From positions 1 through 49,052 of IMG/VR virus record IMGVR_UViG_3300020057_001243: a stretch of 49,052 nt of DNA; one strand, written 5' to 3'. The translations under genes were made by a program, and so were the position numbers. This document shows positions 1 to 7,157 of this stretch, one piece after another; position 1 is the first letter of the stretch, and the number at the start of each line of letters is the position of its first letter. The notes beneath the pieces were generated by a model. The model was not told the origin of the DNA, made no database searches, and worked only from the letters and a program-made list of their open reading frames with translations. This DNA comes from a virus.

Positions 1-648
1 ATGACATTGTCCCAAAGTAAAGACTGCCCTCTATGCCAATCGGTTTCAAATTTATTTTTTGTATTACCTGAGAGAAAGTATTTAAGGTGTAATATATGTT
101 ATTCGGTATTTATGGATACGGAAGATCATCCAAATCTAAATGTAGAGAAAGAGAGATATTTAAAACATAAAAATGATGTAAATGACGTCGGGTATCGAAA
201 TTTTGTTTCACCTATTGTTCAAGCTATACAAATTGAAAAATCAATAGACGCGAAAGGATTAGATTTTGGAGCGGGGACAGGACCTGTCACATCACAAATG
301 TTATCTGACAAAGGATATTCGATTTCACTCTATGATCCATTTTTTTGGCCACAAAAAGAATTACTTAATTTAAAATATGATTTCATTATCCTTTGTGAGG
401 TGATGGAACATTTTCGAGAACCGCATAAAGAATTTGAACTGTTGCGGTCTTTATTGAATCCTGATGGAAAAATATATTGTATGACTTCCCTTTTCGATGA
501 CTCAATAAATTTTCAAAATTGGTACTATAAAAACGATTTAACTCATTTATTTTTTTATCATTTCAATGCTATCCATTGGATAAGAGATCAATTTAAATTT
601 AAAAGTGTTCAAATCAAAGATAAACTTATAGTTTTTACCGTTGATTGA
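1..648 (+). CDS. zinc-ribbon class I SAM-dependent methyltransferase
   Basis: A 215-residue protein with two parts. The N-terminus has paired cysteines (C9/C12 and C30/C33) that look like a zinc ribbon. A Rossmann methyltransferase core follows, with motif I GLDFGAGTG at residues 86-94 and an acidic strand-4 region (FIILCEVMEHF) typical of the Methyltransf_23 group. Such proteins transfer methyl from SAM to small molecules or sugars; the substrate cannot be told. The gene starts at the first base of the window, so a longer N-terminus or an upstream operon partner cannot be excluded. It lies outside the phage-like block and is probably host or moron DNA. Confidence 0.75.
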   Translation: MTLSQSKDCPLCQSVSNLFFVLPERKYLRCNICYSVFMDTEDHPNLNVEKERYLKHKNDVNDVGYRNFVSPIVQAIQIEKSIDAKGLDFGAGTGPVTSQMLSDKGYSISLYDPFFWPQKELLNLKYDFIILCEVMEHFREPHKEFELLRSLLNPDGKIYCMTSLFDDSINFQNWYYKNDLTHLFFYHFNAIHWIRDQFKFKSVQIKDKLIVFTVD

Positions 649-804
649 AATGATTCATAGAAAAATGACTGGAATTTTTCCACCTATGAAAAATTTTATT
701 TTAAAATTTTAAATTCATTCTAAAATAATTTTTGAATATTTTATAGAAAAATGCTCGCTATTTATTTCGATTTCATTAATTCATTGGCAACAAGTGAGGA
801 TATG

Positions 805-1104
805 ATGAGAAGAATATTTTTAGGAATTTGTTTTCTCGGGGTTTTGGTTTCTGCATCTGGACTATCTGCCGATGAATATATGTGTGGTCGCATCAAAGAT
901 GTATGGCCACCAGCATTGCCAAAAGCAACAGGCACAACTTGTAAAACAAATGTTATTGCTGATAGCCCACAAGCTGCTTTTGCTTTATGCACAAGCCAGG
1001 CTGCTGATGGGAAAAATTGCTGCGTAGATAATGTTGTACATAAAAATATCAAAGGACTAGCAATTATTAAAGGAAATGAAGTCACTCATATCGCATGTCC
1101 TTAG
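805..1104 (+). CDS. small secreted Cys-rich protein, function unknown
   Basis: A protein of about 99 residues. It has a clear export signal: MRRIF, a hydrophobic stretch, then an A-D cleavage-like site around SGLSADE. The mature part has six cysteines, including an adjacent CC pair, so disulfide bonds in the periplasm are likely. A start at 805 is preferred over 802 or the upstream 751, because GAGGA at 796-800 then sits at a usable distance. No family is recognised. It converges with the minus-strand lipoprotein gene 27 bases away; only AT-rich, weak hairpin sequence lies between them. Confidence 0.6.
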   Translation: MRRIFLGICFLGVLVSASGLSADEYMCGRIKDVWPPALPKATGTTCKTNVIADSPQAAFALCTSQAADGKNCCVDNVVHKNIKGLAIIKGNEVTHIACP

Positions 1105-1130
1105 ATTTTTTAAAATATGATATAATTAAA

Positions 1131-1853
1131 TTAATTTGAAAGATTCAATTTATTTCGTTCAGATTGGGTGAGTGCATAAAACTTCATCTCAATTTTAGAA
1201 TTTAATTTTATCTGAATATTAGAATTCTTTTTTATATTTAAAAGTTTATTGAACTTGCATAGGACCCTTACCGTTCTCAAGTAATTGATTTCAGTATGCC
1301 CATAAGCATAAGTTTGAGGATTATGATTGTATCTACTCTCTGGTCGCAGAGGGTAGAGTTCGTTTGTGTGCGTCATGGATTCAAATGACCCAGCCATGCC
1401 TCCCCGAGATTTTGAAATATGAATATAATCGTAGGTATAAATAGTTTTTTCAGGAACAGTACTTCCATTCGATATTTTTATATCTGAAGTATTTAATCTC
1501 TGAGAGTCGGGAGGAATTTCGAAAGAAAACAAATAATAATCATAATTATTTAGATTTAAATCTTTAAAAAAATGAAAATTTTCATCTTCGAAAAAATCAT
1601 TATTCTCATCATTTATAATATTCATTAAGTCCTCTAATTCGAAAATTTTAAAGGCACGAATATTTGCATTATATAGTTGATGATCATTTCTTCGAATAGA
1701 ATCTGCGGTTTTAAAATAGATTTGTTCCAATTCAGAACTTGAATTTAAACCTGGAGAAATTAATTCTATGGAAGTACAATTCGAAAATAGAAATAAAAAA
1801 TAGAATGTTATATTAATTCTCGAAGACAGAAATTTTAATCTTTCGCAGTTCAA
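1131..1853 (-). CDS. putative lipoprotein, function unknown
   Basis: A 240-residue minus-strand protein. Its N-terminal hydrophobic stretch (about residues 13-25) ends in FSNC, with Cys26 as the likely lipidated residue. Asn at -1 and Ser at -2 fit the relaxed lipobox of spirochaetes rather than the strict LAGC of enterics. The mature part is rich in Asn, Tyr and acidic residues and has no recognised domain. It points away from the phage block and converges on the secreted-protein gene. It is probably a chromosomal surface or periplasmic lipoprotein flanking the phage DNA. Confidence 0.6.
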   Translation of the reverse strand: MNCERLKFLSSRINITFYFLFLFSNCTSIELISPGLNSSSELEQIYFKTADSIRRNDHQLYNANIRAFKIFELEDLMNIINDENNDFFEDENFHFFKDLNLNNYDYYLFSFEIPPDSQRLNTSDIKISNGSTVPEKTIYTYDYIHISKSRGGMAGSFESMTHTNELYPLRPESRYNHNPQTYAYGHTEINYLRTVRVLCKFNKLLNIKKNSNIQIKLNSKIEMKFYALTQSERNKLNLSN

Positions 1854-1934
1854 ATGTTAAACTATAATTTAATTATATTTATTTTGCAATACTACTTTTA
1901 AGTATAAAATCTGTTTTTTTATCTGGTAATGGTT

Positions 1935-1943
1935 TGGTATACA
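1935..1943 (+). promoter_or_regulatory. candidate extended -10 promoter
   Basis: TGGTATACA gives the TGn-TATACA extended -10 pattern about 70 bases before the first phage-side gene at 2013. No good -35 hexamer stands upstream, as expected for extended -10 promoters. The region 1861-2012 is otherwise AT-rich and non-coding. This is a consensus match only. Confidence 0.35.
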
Positions 1944-2012
1944 TTCAATTTTTCAAGGAGACGAAAACAGAAACACGATTGACAAATCTCGAAAATATCC
2001 GAAAATTATTGT

Positions 2013-2204
2013 ATGGCTACAGCGACAAAAAGGAAACCTGAAAAGATTTTTACCAAGGCAGAAGTGGCAGACAGACAGAAAGACCTGATCCAACAACGCC
2101 TGGGAATCTTACCTATTGAGGTAACAGCCCATGGATATTATTATGATGGAAAGGAAATGATGGGAAAGTTAAAAGAATTAAAAGCCAAAGGATGGAAGCC
2201 TTGA
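2013..2204 (+). CDS. small basic hypothetical protein
   Basis: A 63-residue, lysine-rich protein (pI clearly basic) with no recognised family. The ATG at 2013 has no Shine-Dalgarno close by; the nearest strong purine run, AAGGAGA, is at about 1956, so translation may start leaderless or inefficiently. It is the first plus-strand gene of the phage-like block and stands alone: the next well-supported gene starts about 450 bases downstream. A nucleic-acid-binding role would suit the charge but is only a guess. Confidence 0.5.
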   Translation: MATATKRKPEKIFTKAEVADRQKDLIQQRLGILPIEVTAHGYYYDGKEMMGKLKELKAKGWKP

Positions 2205-2258
2205 TTCTAAGACTTCACCTTTTGGTCGAAAATTGCCTATATCTTTATTGGGACGATT

Positions 2259-2426
2259 TTGACGAATTGCATAATTTCATTGGGATTTAAAACAAAAGTT
2301 GAATTTGAAAAAGAACATGGCTCATCAGGCTTTATTTCCCACAAAATAGGAAAAAACATATATAAGATCGAATTTACTACTTCGGGAATGTCGGTTTATA
2401 TCATTTTCATCCACAAAACCAATTAA
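2259..2426 (+). CDS. possible small protein in the 2205-2653 gap
   Basis: A 55-codon reading frame from a TTG codon, with GGGA at 2250-2253 as a weak ribosome site. The translation looks protein-like (charged N-terminal half, beta-prone hydrophobic end) but has no recognised family. The frame is open back to a stop at 2208. It is the only frame of note in the gap, and there is no second line of evidence. Confidence 0.25.
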   Translation: MTNCIISLGFKTKVEFEKEHGSSGFISHKIGKNIYKIEFTTSGMSVYIIFIHKTN

Positions 2427-2505
2427 AAACCCTTCGAACCCCCTAAATTTAAACCTTTTTTTAAGAAGACGACATAATCTGAAGTGTTACCGATGTGCCT
2501 TTATA

Positions 2506-2511
2506 TATAAT
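2506..2511 (+). promoter_or_regulatory. candidate -10 box of early promoter
   Basis: A perfect TATAAT at 2506-2511, with only a weak -35 (AGTGTT at 2483-2488, 17-base spacing). It would start transcription near 2518 and drive the early gene run beginning at 2654. A 17-base palindrome lies just downstream, as expected for a repressor-controlled phage promoter. Confidence 0.4.
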
Positions 2512-2537
2512 TGGGTGCTTACAAATTCTTATTACGG

Positions 2538-2554
2538 TCTTATGCGACATAAGA
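2538..2554. promoter_or_regulatory. perfect inverted repeat, operator candidate
   Basis: TCTTATGCGACATAAGA has 7-base perfect arms around a CGA centre. It lies about 20-35 bases downstream of the expected start of the 2506 promoter and 100 bases before the first early gene. Size and symmetry suit a dimeric HTH repressor. No repressor gene is recognised in the window, so the ligand is unknown. Confidence 0.45.
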
Positions 2555-2653
2555 TTGAAAAAGGGAAGCTAGACCTCAATAAAAAAGCCATTTAGTCAAG
2601 TTATTATCTAACAAACGCTAAATTTAAGATTGTTTCAGGCTCGAAAATTGAGT

Positions 2654-3067
2654 ATGGAACTAACAAAAAAAGATACAACTGTTCTGCGGATAGCAGCTCC
2701 ATTAGTCACCTCCAATGTAGGTGCTAGTGGGCGTATCCCAATGGCAACCAAAGACACACTTCCTCAGCTTTACATCACCTATCAGATGGCAAGGCAGATT
2801 TCCAACCGATTGCAAGAGATAGGGAATGAGTTATCAATTCGAATGCGCGAATTAGATCATTATTCTTCTTCTGCTAAGCACATTCTGGAAATGACGAAAG
2901 AGCACGAAGAACAAGCGGTTAACGCACTAAAGGAGAGCCACGAACGTCTCCTAGGTGGAACTATGCACACAATGTTGAGTTCTATGATATCGGCATTTCG
3001 TGCTAGTTTGAACGACCTCGATGCAAGGCTTGGGAATAGGGCAAAAAAGGCAAACTCACATGACTAA
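2654..3067 (+). CDS. helical hypothetical protein, first early gene
   Basis: A 137-residue, mostly helical protein. Residues about 40-137 are predicted coiled coil with many Glu, His and Arg; the N-terminal 30 residues are hydrophobic/Ser-Thr rich. The ATG at 2654 is chosen over an in-frame TTG at 2630. Its end overlaps the KilA-N gene by 8 bases, so the two are probably translated together. No family is recognised. Position suggests an early regulatory or accessory role. Confidence 0.6.
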   Translation: MELTKKDTTVLRIAAPLVTSNVGASGRIPMATKDTLPQLYITYQMARQISNRLQEIGNELSIRMRELDHYSSSAKHILEMTKEHEEQAVNALKESHERLLGGTMHTMLSSMISAFRASLNDLDARLGNRAKKANSHD

Positions 3068-3890
3068 CCTATTTCTTGAATATCAAGGTAACGAAATCCA
3101 CTACACAGCCGAGGGGTATATAAATGTAACCCACATGGCTAAGATCTTCGGGAAAAGACCGGCAGATTTTTTTGCATTCAAGCAAGCTGAGGAATATGTT
3201 GAGGCACTTGCAGATGCAACCGGAATACATCCGAATGAGTTAAAGTATACAGTCCAGGGTGGTAATCAAAAGGAAATTCACCGTTACCAGAATTCTCCCA
3301 ACGGTGGGGATCTCTTTTCTACACCTATAGAAGAAGATGAATCTCAATCTGTAATCGCTCAAGGAACCTTCTGCCATCCAAAACTAGCAATCCGTTTTGC
3401 ACAATGGTTGAATCCAAAATTTGCTGTTTGGGTAGATGGGAAGATTCTAGAAATTCTCGGTTATACGAATACTAAAGAATCTACTGAGTTGTTAATCTCT
3501 AGGGCTTTGATAGCTGCTAATGATTTTATCAATCATCAGAAAGACCAGATTCGTTTTCTAGAAGCTCGTGCAAAATCTTTCGAAGACTTAACAGAGACTT
3601 CAGGACTCTTTTCTTTTTCGGATGCTGCAAGAATTTTGAACTTCAAAGATTTTGGAGAGAAGAAGCTATTCGATTTTTGTCGGAAGAAAGGACTCCTTAC
3701 TTCAAATAACAAGCCTTATGGTAAGTTTTTAGAAAAGGGATTTTTTGAAGTTAAAATCGTGGCAATTAAAAAAGGTTACGCTCGTTCAGAGAGCTATCCT
3801 AAAACTCATATTACTTCCAAAGGCATAGCATTCATTCGGGAACTTTTACTTTCGACTGGTGAATATTATCCTAACAAGGGAGCTGCATAA
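3060..3890 (+). CDS. KilA-N / KilAC domain protein, phage antirepressor type
   Basis: A 276-residue protein. Residues 1 to about 135 match the KilA-N fold (GYINVTHMAKIFGKRPADFF near the start, then GTFCHPKLAIRFAQWLNPKF at 102-121 and a VWVDGKI segment). Residues about 185-276 look like the KilAC antirepressor C-terminus (SFSDAARILN, then KLFDFCRKKGLL and a TSKGIAFI end). KilA-N domains bind DNA, and KilAC proteins act as phage antirepressors or regulators. The insert between the KilA-N strands (residues about 65-100) is longer than usual. The start at 3060 overlaps the previous gene. It probably regulates early/lytic genes near the 2.5 kb operator. Confidence 0.85.
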   Translation: MTNLFLEYQGNEIHYTAEGYINVTHMAKIFGKRPADFFAFKQAEEYVEALADATGIHPNELKYTVQGGNQKEIHRYQNSPNGGDLFSTPIEEDESQSVIAQGTFCHPKLAIRFAQWLNPKFAVWVDGKILEILGYTNTKESTELLISRALIAANDFINHQKDQIRFLEARAKSFEDLTETSGLFSFSDAARILNFKDFGEKKLFDFCRKKGLLTSNNKPYGKFLEKGFFEVKIVAIKKGYARSESYPKTHITSKGIAFIRELLLSTGEYYPNKGAA

Positions 3891-3892
3891 TC

Positions 3893-4093
3893 ATGAGCAC
3901 CTTTCCAGATATTTTAAATGAATTACTGCGAGAGGAAGATATGAACGGACCTAAGCGAAATATTGAGAAGAACGTACAGGATGTGAAAACGGCAATGGAT
4001 ATTCAAAAGAATATGGCGAAACTAACAGAGTTTCAACGGATGAATCGATCTTTGAACGATTTATCTAACCCCTTAGGAAGGGTTTTTAAATAA
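3893..4093 (+). CDS. small hypothetical protein
   Basis: A 66-residue, helical, charged protein starting 2 bases after the KilA-N stop, so it is translationally linked. Many Asn/Lys/Met residues and a likely amphipathic helix run from about residue 15 to 55. No family is recognised. The base composition matches its neighbours. Confidence 0.55.
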   Translation: MSTFPDILNELLREEDMNGPKRNIEKNVQDVKTAMDIQKNMAKLTEFQRMNRSLNDLSNPLGRVFK

Positions 4094-4104
4094 ATAGAAT
4101 TCCT

Positions 4105-4299
4105 ATGATAAAAATTGGAATGGAAAAGAAAAAAGAAAAGGGGTCTGTGTCAAAGACTATATTTAGAGTTAGGCGGTTGGTGAATGGAGACATTCGTTTA
4201 TCGCAAGATTTTCAGTTAATCGGTGACATGGACTCCAAAATTTGGGAAGAACACTATAAGCCTAAGCTGGTAGGTTTTAGAGTCGAGTATTTGAATTAG
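4105..4299 (+). CDS. small basic hypothetical protein
   Basis: A 64-residue protein starting 11 bases after the previous gene. The N-terminal dozen residues are lysine-rich; the remainder is beta-prone (KTIFRVRRLVNGDIRLSQ). No good ribosome site is seen for the ATG at 4105 or the in-frame ATG at 4120. No family is recognised. Confidence 0.5.
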   Translation: MIKIGMEKKKEKGSVSKTIFRVRRLVNGDIRLSQDFQLIGDMDSKIWEEHYKPKLVGFRVEYLN

Positions 4300-4323
4300 G
4301 GAAATGGCCAGTTGGAAGGTTTA

Positions 4324-4377
4324 CTCCGCGGTCTCGTACACCACGGAGAGAGGTAGATATCTCTAAAGAGAATCTAC
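4324..4377 (+). promoter_or_regulatory. two tandem hairpins in a gene leader
   Basis: Hairpin 1 (4324-4348) pairs CTCCGCGG with CCACGGAG, with one mismatch and a 9-base loop. Hairpin 2 (4353-4377) pairs GTAGAT with ATCTAC and TCTCT with AGAGA, with one bulged A. The second ends 3 bases before the ATG at 4381, a gene with no visible Shine-Dalgarno. An RNA structure controlling translation, or a processing site, is plausible. There is no U-tract, so a simple terminator is unlikely. Confidence 0.45.
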
Positions 4378-4380
4378 TGA

Positions 4381-4629
4381 ATGCCTAGAAAAAAGCAAGG
4401 AAAAAAGGTAGATATTTTGCCACAGATAAACAAATACAAATTCCCCGATATCGATGAGGAAATTTTCAGTGTTAGAGCTGTTTACGAAATCCTCACAAGC
4501 AAAGAAGCAAAGCATTCGCATGAGAGTGCAATCCATGTTCTCCGAAGCTATGGATATGATACCTCCGTACTCGAAGCGGAAAAATCAGCAGAATTAGAAC
4601 TAGAAGGAGTTCCAGAATATGTCAACTAA
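4381..4629 (+). CDS. small hypothetical protein upstream of recombination module
   Basis: An 82-residue protein with a basic N-terminus (MPRKKQGKK) and a helical, acidic C-terminus. Its last 11 bases overlap the next gene, and the ribosome site of that gene (AAGGAG at 4604-4609) lies inside this one. The two-hairpin leader directly precedes its ATG. It is the first gene of the recombination operon; no family is recognised. Confidence 0.55.
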   Translation: MPRKKQGKKVDILPQINKYKFPDIDEEIFSVRAVYEILTSKEAKHSHESAIHVLRSYGYDTSVLEAEKSAELELEGVPEYVN

Positions 4630-5509
4630 CGCTAATGAACTAATGATGCCAAATGGTGAGATCAATCCGTCGGCATTTGTAAATGATCCAATGAAGAAAC
4701 TCGAAAAACTGAGAATTCTTTTCCCTCCAGAAAAGTACAATGTGGTAATGTTCTCGCAGTTTTTAATGAATGCTCTCCCAGAAGGAATCACGCTAAAGCC
4801 GCAATTTGTAAGTGTTACAGATGAAGATTTGTGGGATGAAAAGAACGCAAGCGAGGTTCCACTCAAAAAAGACCATGTAATGTTAAAATCTGAAAAGGTT
4901 ATTAATATTGGTCAAGCGGTGGGAATTCGATTAGAAAAAGTTTTGGAAAAGGAAATCGAACTAAGAGGGGTGCCTCACTTACGAATTGAATATGTAGCCT
5001 CTTTGCGATTGCCGGATGGAACGATGGTGCAATCAACACCAACGGGAAAAAATCTGCCGATTCTGACGAAATCTGGTTCTGTACAAGCTCACATTCACGA
5101 AAGCGTAGATCGCAAAGCAAAACGAAATGCGATTAAAGAAATGCTTTCTATTCCTACGCAAATGAAGCGCACGGAAGCTCAAAAGATGTGGGTTTGTGTC
5201 CGCGCTGTCATCGGTGATGGATCAATTGAATCACAAGCACAAATCAAAACGATCCAGGCTTCCGCTACAGCGGCAACTAACGCTCTTTATAGTGACGAAG
5301 TTGTTGTGAAGAATGAACCTAAGCCAATCACACCTGATGAGTTCAAAGAGATGATTAAGAACTGCAAGACTTTCGAGGAGTGGGAAACTCTTCGTGATAC
5401 TTTAGCCAAGGATATGTTCCCAGACGAAATTACGTTCGAAGGCCTCAAAGCACTTCTCGGAAAGAAATTTCGTGAATCATTTCCAAATGCTGGTGGAGGC
5501 AAGCTATGA
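4619..5509 (+). CDS. phage recombination-module protein, possible single-strand annealing protein
   Basis: A 296-residue protein. The central part (about residues 90-200) has an alternating strand/helix pattern with a conserved-looking basic helix (DRKAKRNAIKEM). This resembles the core of phage proteins sitting beside exonucleases and often suspected of being RecT/Rad52-type annealing proteins. The C-terminal 60 residues form a separate helical segment. It immediately precedes, and overlaps by 4 bases, the SbcD-like nuclease. A role in homologous recombination or replication is inferred mainly from position; the family is not firmly recognised. Confidence 0.45.
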   Translation: MSTNANELMMPNGEINPSAFVNDPMKKLEKLRILFPPEKYNVVMFSQFLMNALPEGITLKPQFVSVTDEDLWDEKNASEVPLKKDHVMLKSEKVINIGQAVGIRLEKVLEKEIELRGVPHLRIEYVASLRLPDGTMVQSTPTGKNLPILTKSGSVQAHIHESVDRKAKRNAIKEMLSIPTQMKRTEAQKMWVCVRAVIGDGSIESQAQIKTIQASATAATNALYSDEVVVKNEPKPITPDEFKEMIKNCKTFEEWETLRDTLAKDMFPDEITFEGLKALLGKKFRESFPNAGGGKL

Positions 5510-6666
5510 TCAAGATAGGCAATATTGCTGACATCCATCTTCAAGGTGGATTCGAATCAAAAGAGGCAGTCGCGCTCTTGAAAGCTGGAGAGATCTTCCG
5601 AGAGAGAAATGTTGATCTAGTGATAGTTGGCGGAGATGTTTTCGAAGATGTCTCAACAGAGGAACAGAGATTAGTTTTCAAGAAGTTCTTAGAAGATTTT
5701 TTTGCATATACGCCAATTCTAATTATTCGAGGAAACCATGACAAGCCTAGAGAGCTCACCTTATATCATCAGAATAAAGTTCTTGGGAATGTTTTTGTTT
5801 CTGAAAAGCCAGAGATTTTTGATTTCTATATTGGATCCCAAGAAGAGCACGTTAAATTCCTTACCCTCCCTCACTTTTCAGCTGGTGCTCTCGCTCTCCA
5901 ATCTGGAAGCGTTGACCAGTTAGGTGAGAAGGGGACCAACGCATTCATGGATCTTTTGGATTCTTACTATCAAGAAATCCAAAAATCAGACTGCCCTTGT
6001 TTCGTTGCATTCCATGGAACGATCTCCGGAGCCAAACTGGATAATGAGAAGATTCCAAGACAAAATGGGATACATCTTCCTCTTCCTCTACTCGAATCTT
6101 TTGGATGTCCAGTCGTAGGCGGTCACTACCACAAGTTGCAAAATGTTGGTGGGAAGGTCTGGTATCCTGGATCGATCACGCGACAAACTTGGGGCGAACA
6201 TAAAGACGATAAGGGAATTCTGATTTGGTCATGTAACGAAGGGAAGTGGGACGCGGAACCAGAATTCATTTCCTTGAATCCTGAGCCGATGATATCAATT
6301 TCGGCAACGTGGGACGGATCCAAATTCATTGGCGAAACTGGAGAAGAGATCAATCTTGAGTCGATTTCAGATTCCAAAGCAAAACTTAGATTCCGATTCA
6401 ATGTGGATAAAGAACTTACTCACACGGTTCCAAAAAACCTGAAAGAGATTCTATCATCAATCGATCCTTCAGCAAAAATCGAAAAAACCACTAACACGAA
6501 AATGGCGGTTCGCAATTCCGAGATTGCAACGACAAACGATATCGAAGAATCTTTGCGGATCTATTTTCAAGGCAAAGGCATGAGCGATTCAGATATCGAC
6601 GCCCACCTTGCAGAGCGTAGGTTGATTGTTGAATCGGCGGAAATTAAGGAAGAGGTGGCAGCATGA
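5506..6666 (+). CDS. SbcD/Mre11-like DNA nuclease
   Basis: A 386-residue metallophosphoesterase with the Mre11 set of metal ligands in order: D9-x-H11 (ADIH), D44 (GGD), N77-H78-D79 (GNHD), H170 (AFHG) and H207-x-H209 (GHYH). This is the size and layout of SbcD and T4 gp47. With an SbcC/Rad50-type ATPase such enzymes trim DNA ends and hairpins using Mn2+. The C-terminal 100 residues form the usual capping/ATPase-contact region. GGAGG at 5494-5498 supports the ATG at 5506. The partner ATPase is two genes downstream, separated by one small unknown gene with overlapping ends. Confidence 0.9.
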   Translation: MIKIGNIADIHLQGGFESKEAVALLKAGEIFRERNVDLVIVGGDVFEDVSTEEQRLVFKKFLEDFFAYTPILIIRGNHDKPRELTLYHQNKVLGNVFVSEKPEIFDFYIGSQEEHVKFLTLPHFSAGALALQSGSVDQLGEKGTNAFMDLLDSYYQEIQKSDCPCFVAFHGTISGAKLDNEKIPRQNGIHLPLPLLESFGCPVVGGHYHKLQNVGGKVWYPGSITRQTWGEHKDDKGILIWSCNEGKWDAEPEFISLNPEPMISISATWDGSKFIGETGEEINLESISDSKAKLRFRFNVDKELTHTVPKNLKEILSSIDPSAKIEKTTNTKMAVRNSEIATTNDIEESLRIYFQGKGMSDSDIDAHLAERRLIVESAEIKEEVAA

Positions 6667-7157
6667 AAGGCGAGAAAGTAACATTACAATCTATTCAAGA
6701 TGCAAAGAGCAATTTGTATGGAATTCGATCGGACGGAAATCTCAAAAGGGAAACATCTGGAGATCGAGACAAAGAAGTTAGAAGATTGGCGGAGTTATAT
6801 CTTTCCATCTTTGATTGTGAACCAGAGCATTTGCTTCCTCCCAATGATTTTCCATCTGAGATCGATGCATCAAATCATGAGCATGGTTTTGGGATCACTC
6901 CAGAGGAAGTAGCCGAGCTCATGAAGTTCATCAACTTTCAGAATGAAACGAAAGCGAAAATTATTGATCAAAAACGAAGGAGAGATGCCGCAATTTTTAC
7001 CAAGCTTTCAGAAGTTCCGTATCGTGATTGGTTAGCTGGTATGATCTATGCTGGTTACAATAATTTCACAGTGAAAATGTCGGTCGAATACGCAGACAAA
7101 ATGATCAAAGAACTTTACCCAATAGAAGGAGAAATCGATGAAGATTCTGGAAATTAG
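6663..7157 (+). CDS. hypothetical protein between nuclease subunits
   Basis: A 164-residue, mainly helical, charged protein. It overlaps the SbcD-like gene by 4 bases and the SbcC-like gene by 20 bases, so it is locked into the same translational unit. No domain is recognised. A conserved-looking centre (GITPEEVAELMKFINF) and C-terminal helices are visible. Tight placement between two complex subunits suggests a third component or regulator, but that is inference only. Confidence 0.6.
   Translation: MKGEKVTLQSIQDAKSNLYGIRSDGNLKRETSGDRDKEVRRLAELYLSIFDCEPEHLLPPNDFPSEIDASNHEHGFGITPEEVAELMKFINFQNETKAKIIDQKRRRDAAIFTKLSEVPYRDWLAGMIYAGYNNFTVKMSVEYADKMIKELYPIEGEIDEDSGN

Noticed and set aside
1979-1984. 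TTGACA -35 box
   Set aside because: Perfect hexamer but no -10 at 16-18 bases; a start here would also place the transcript start on the ATG at 2013.
2542-2595. 17-codon frame from ATG 2542
   Set aside because: Begins inside the operator palindrome and lacks a ribosome site.
4310-4377. tRNA-like fold
   Set aside because: No T-arm, acceptor stem or CCA context; the two simple hairpins explain the pairing.
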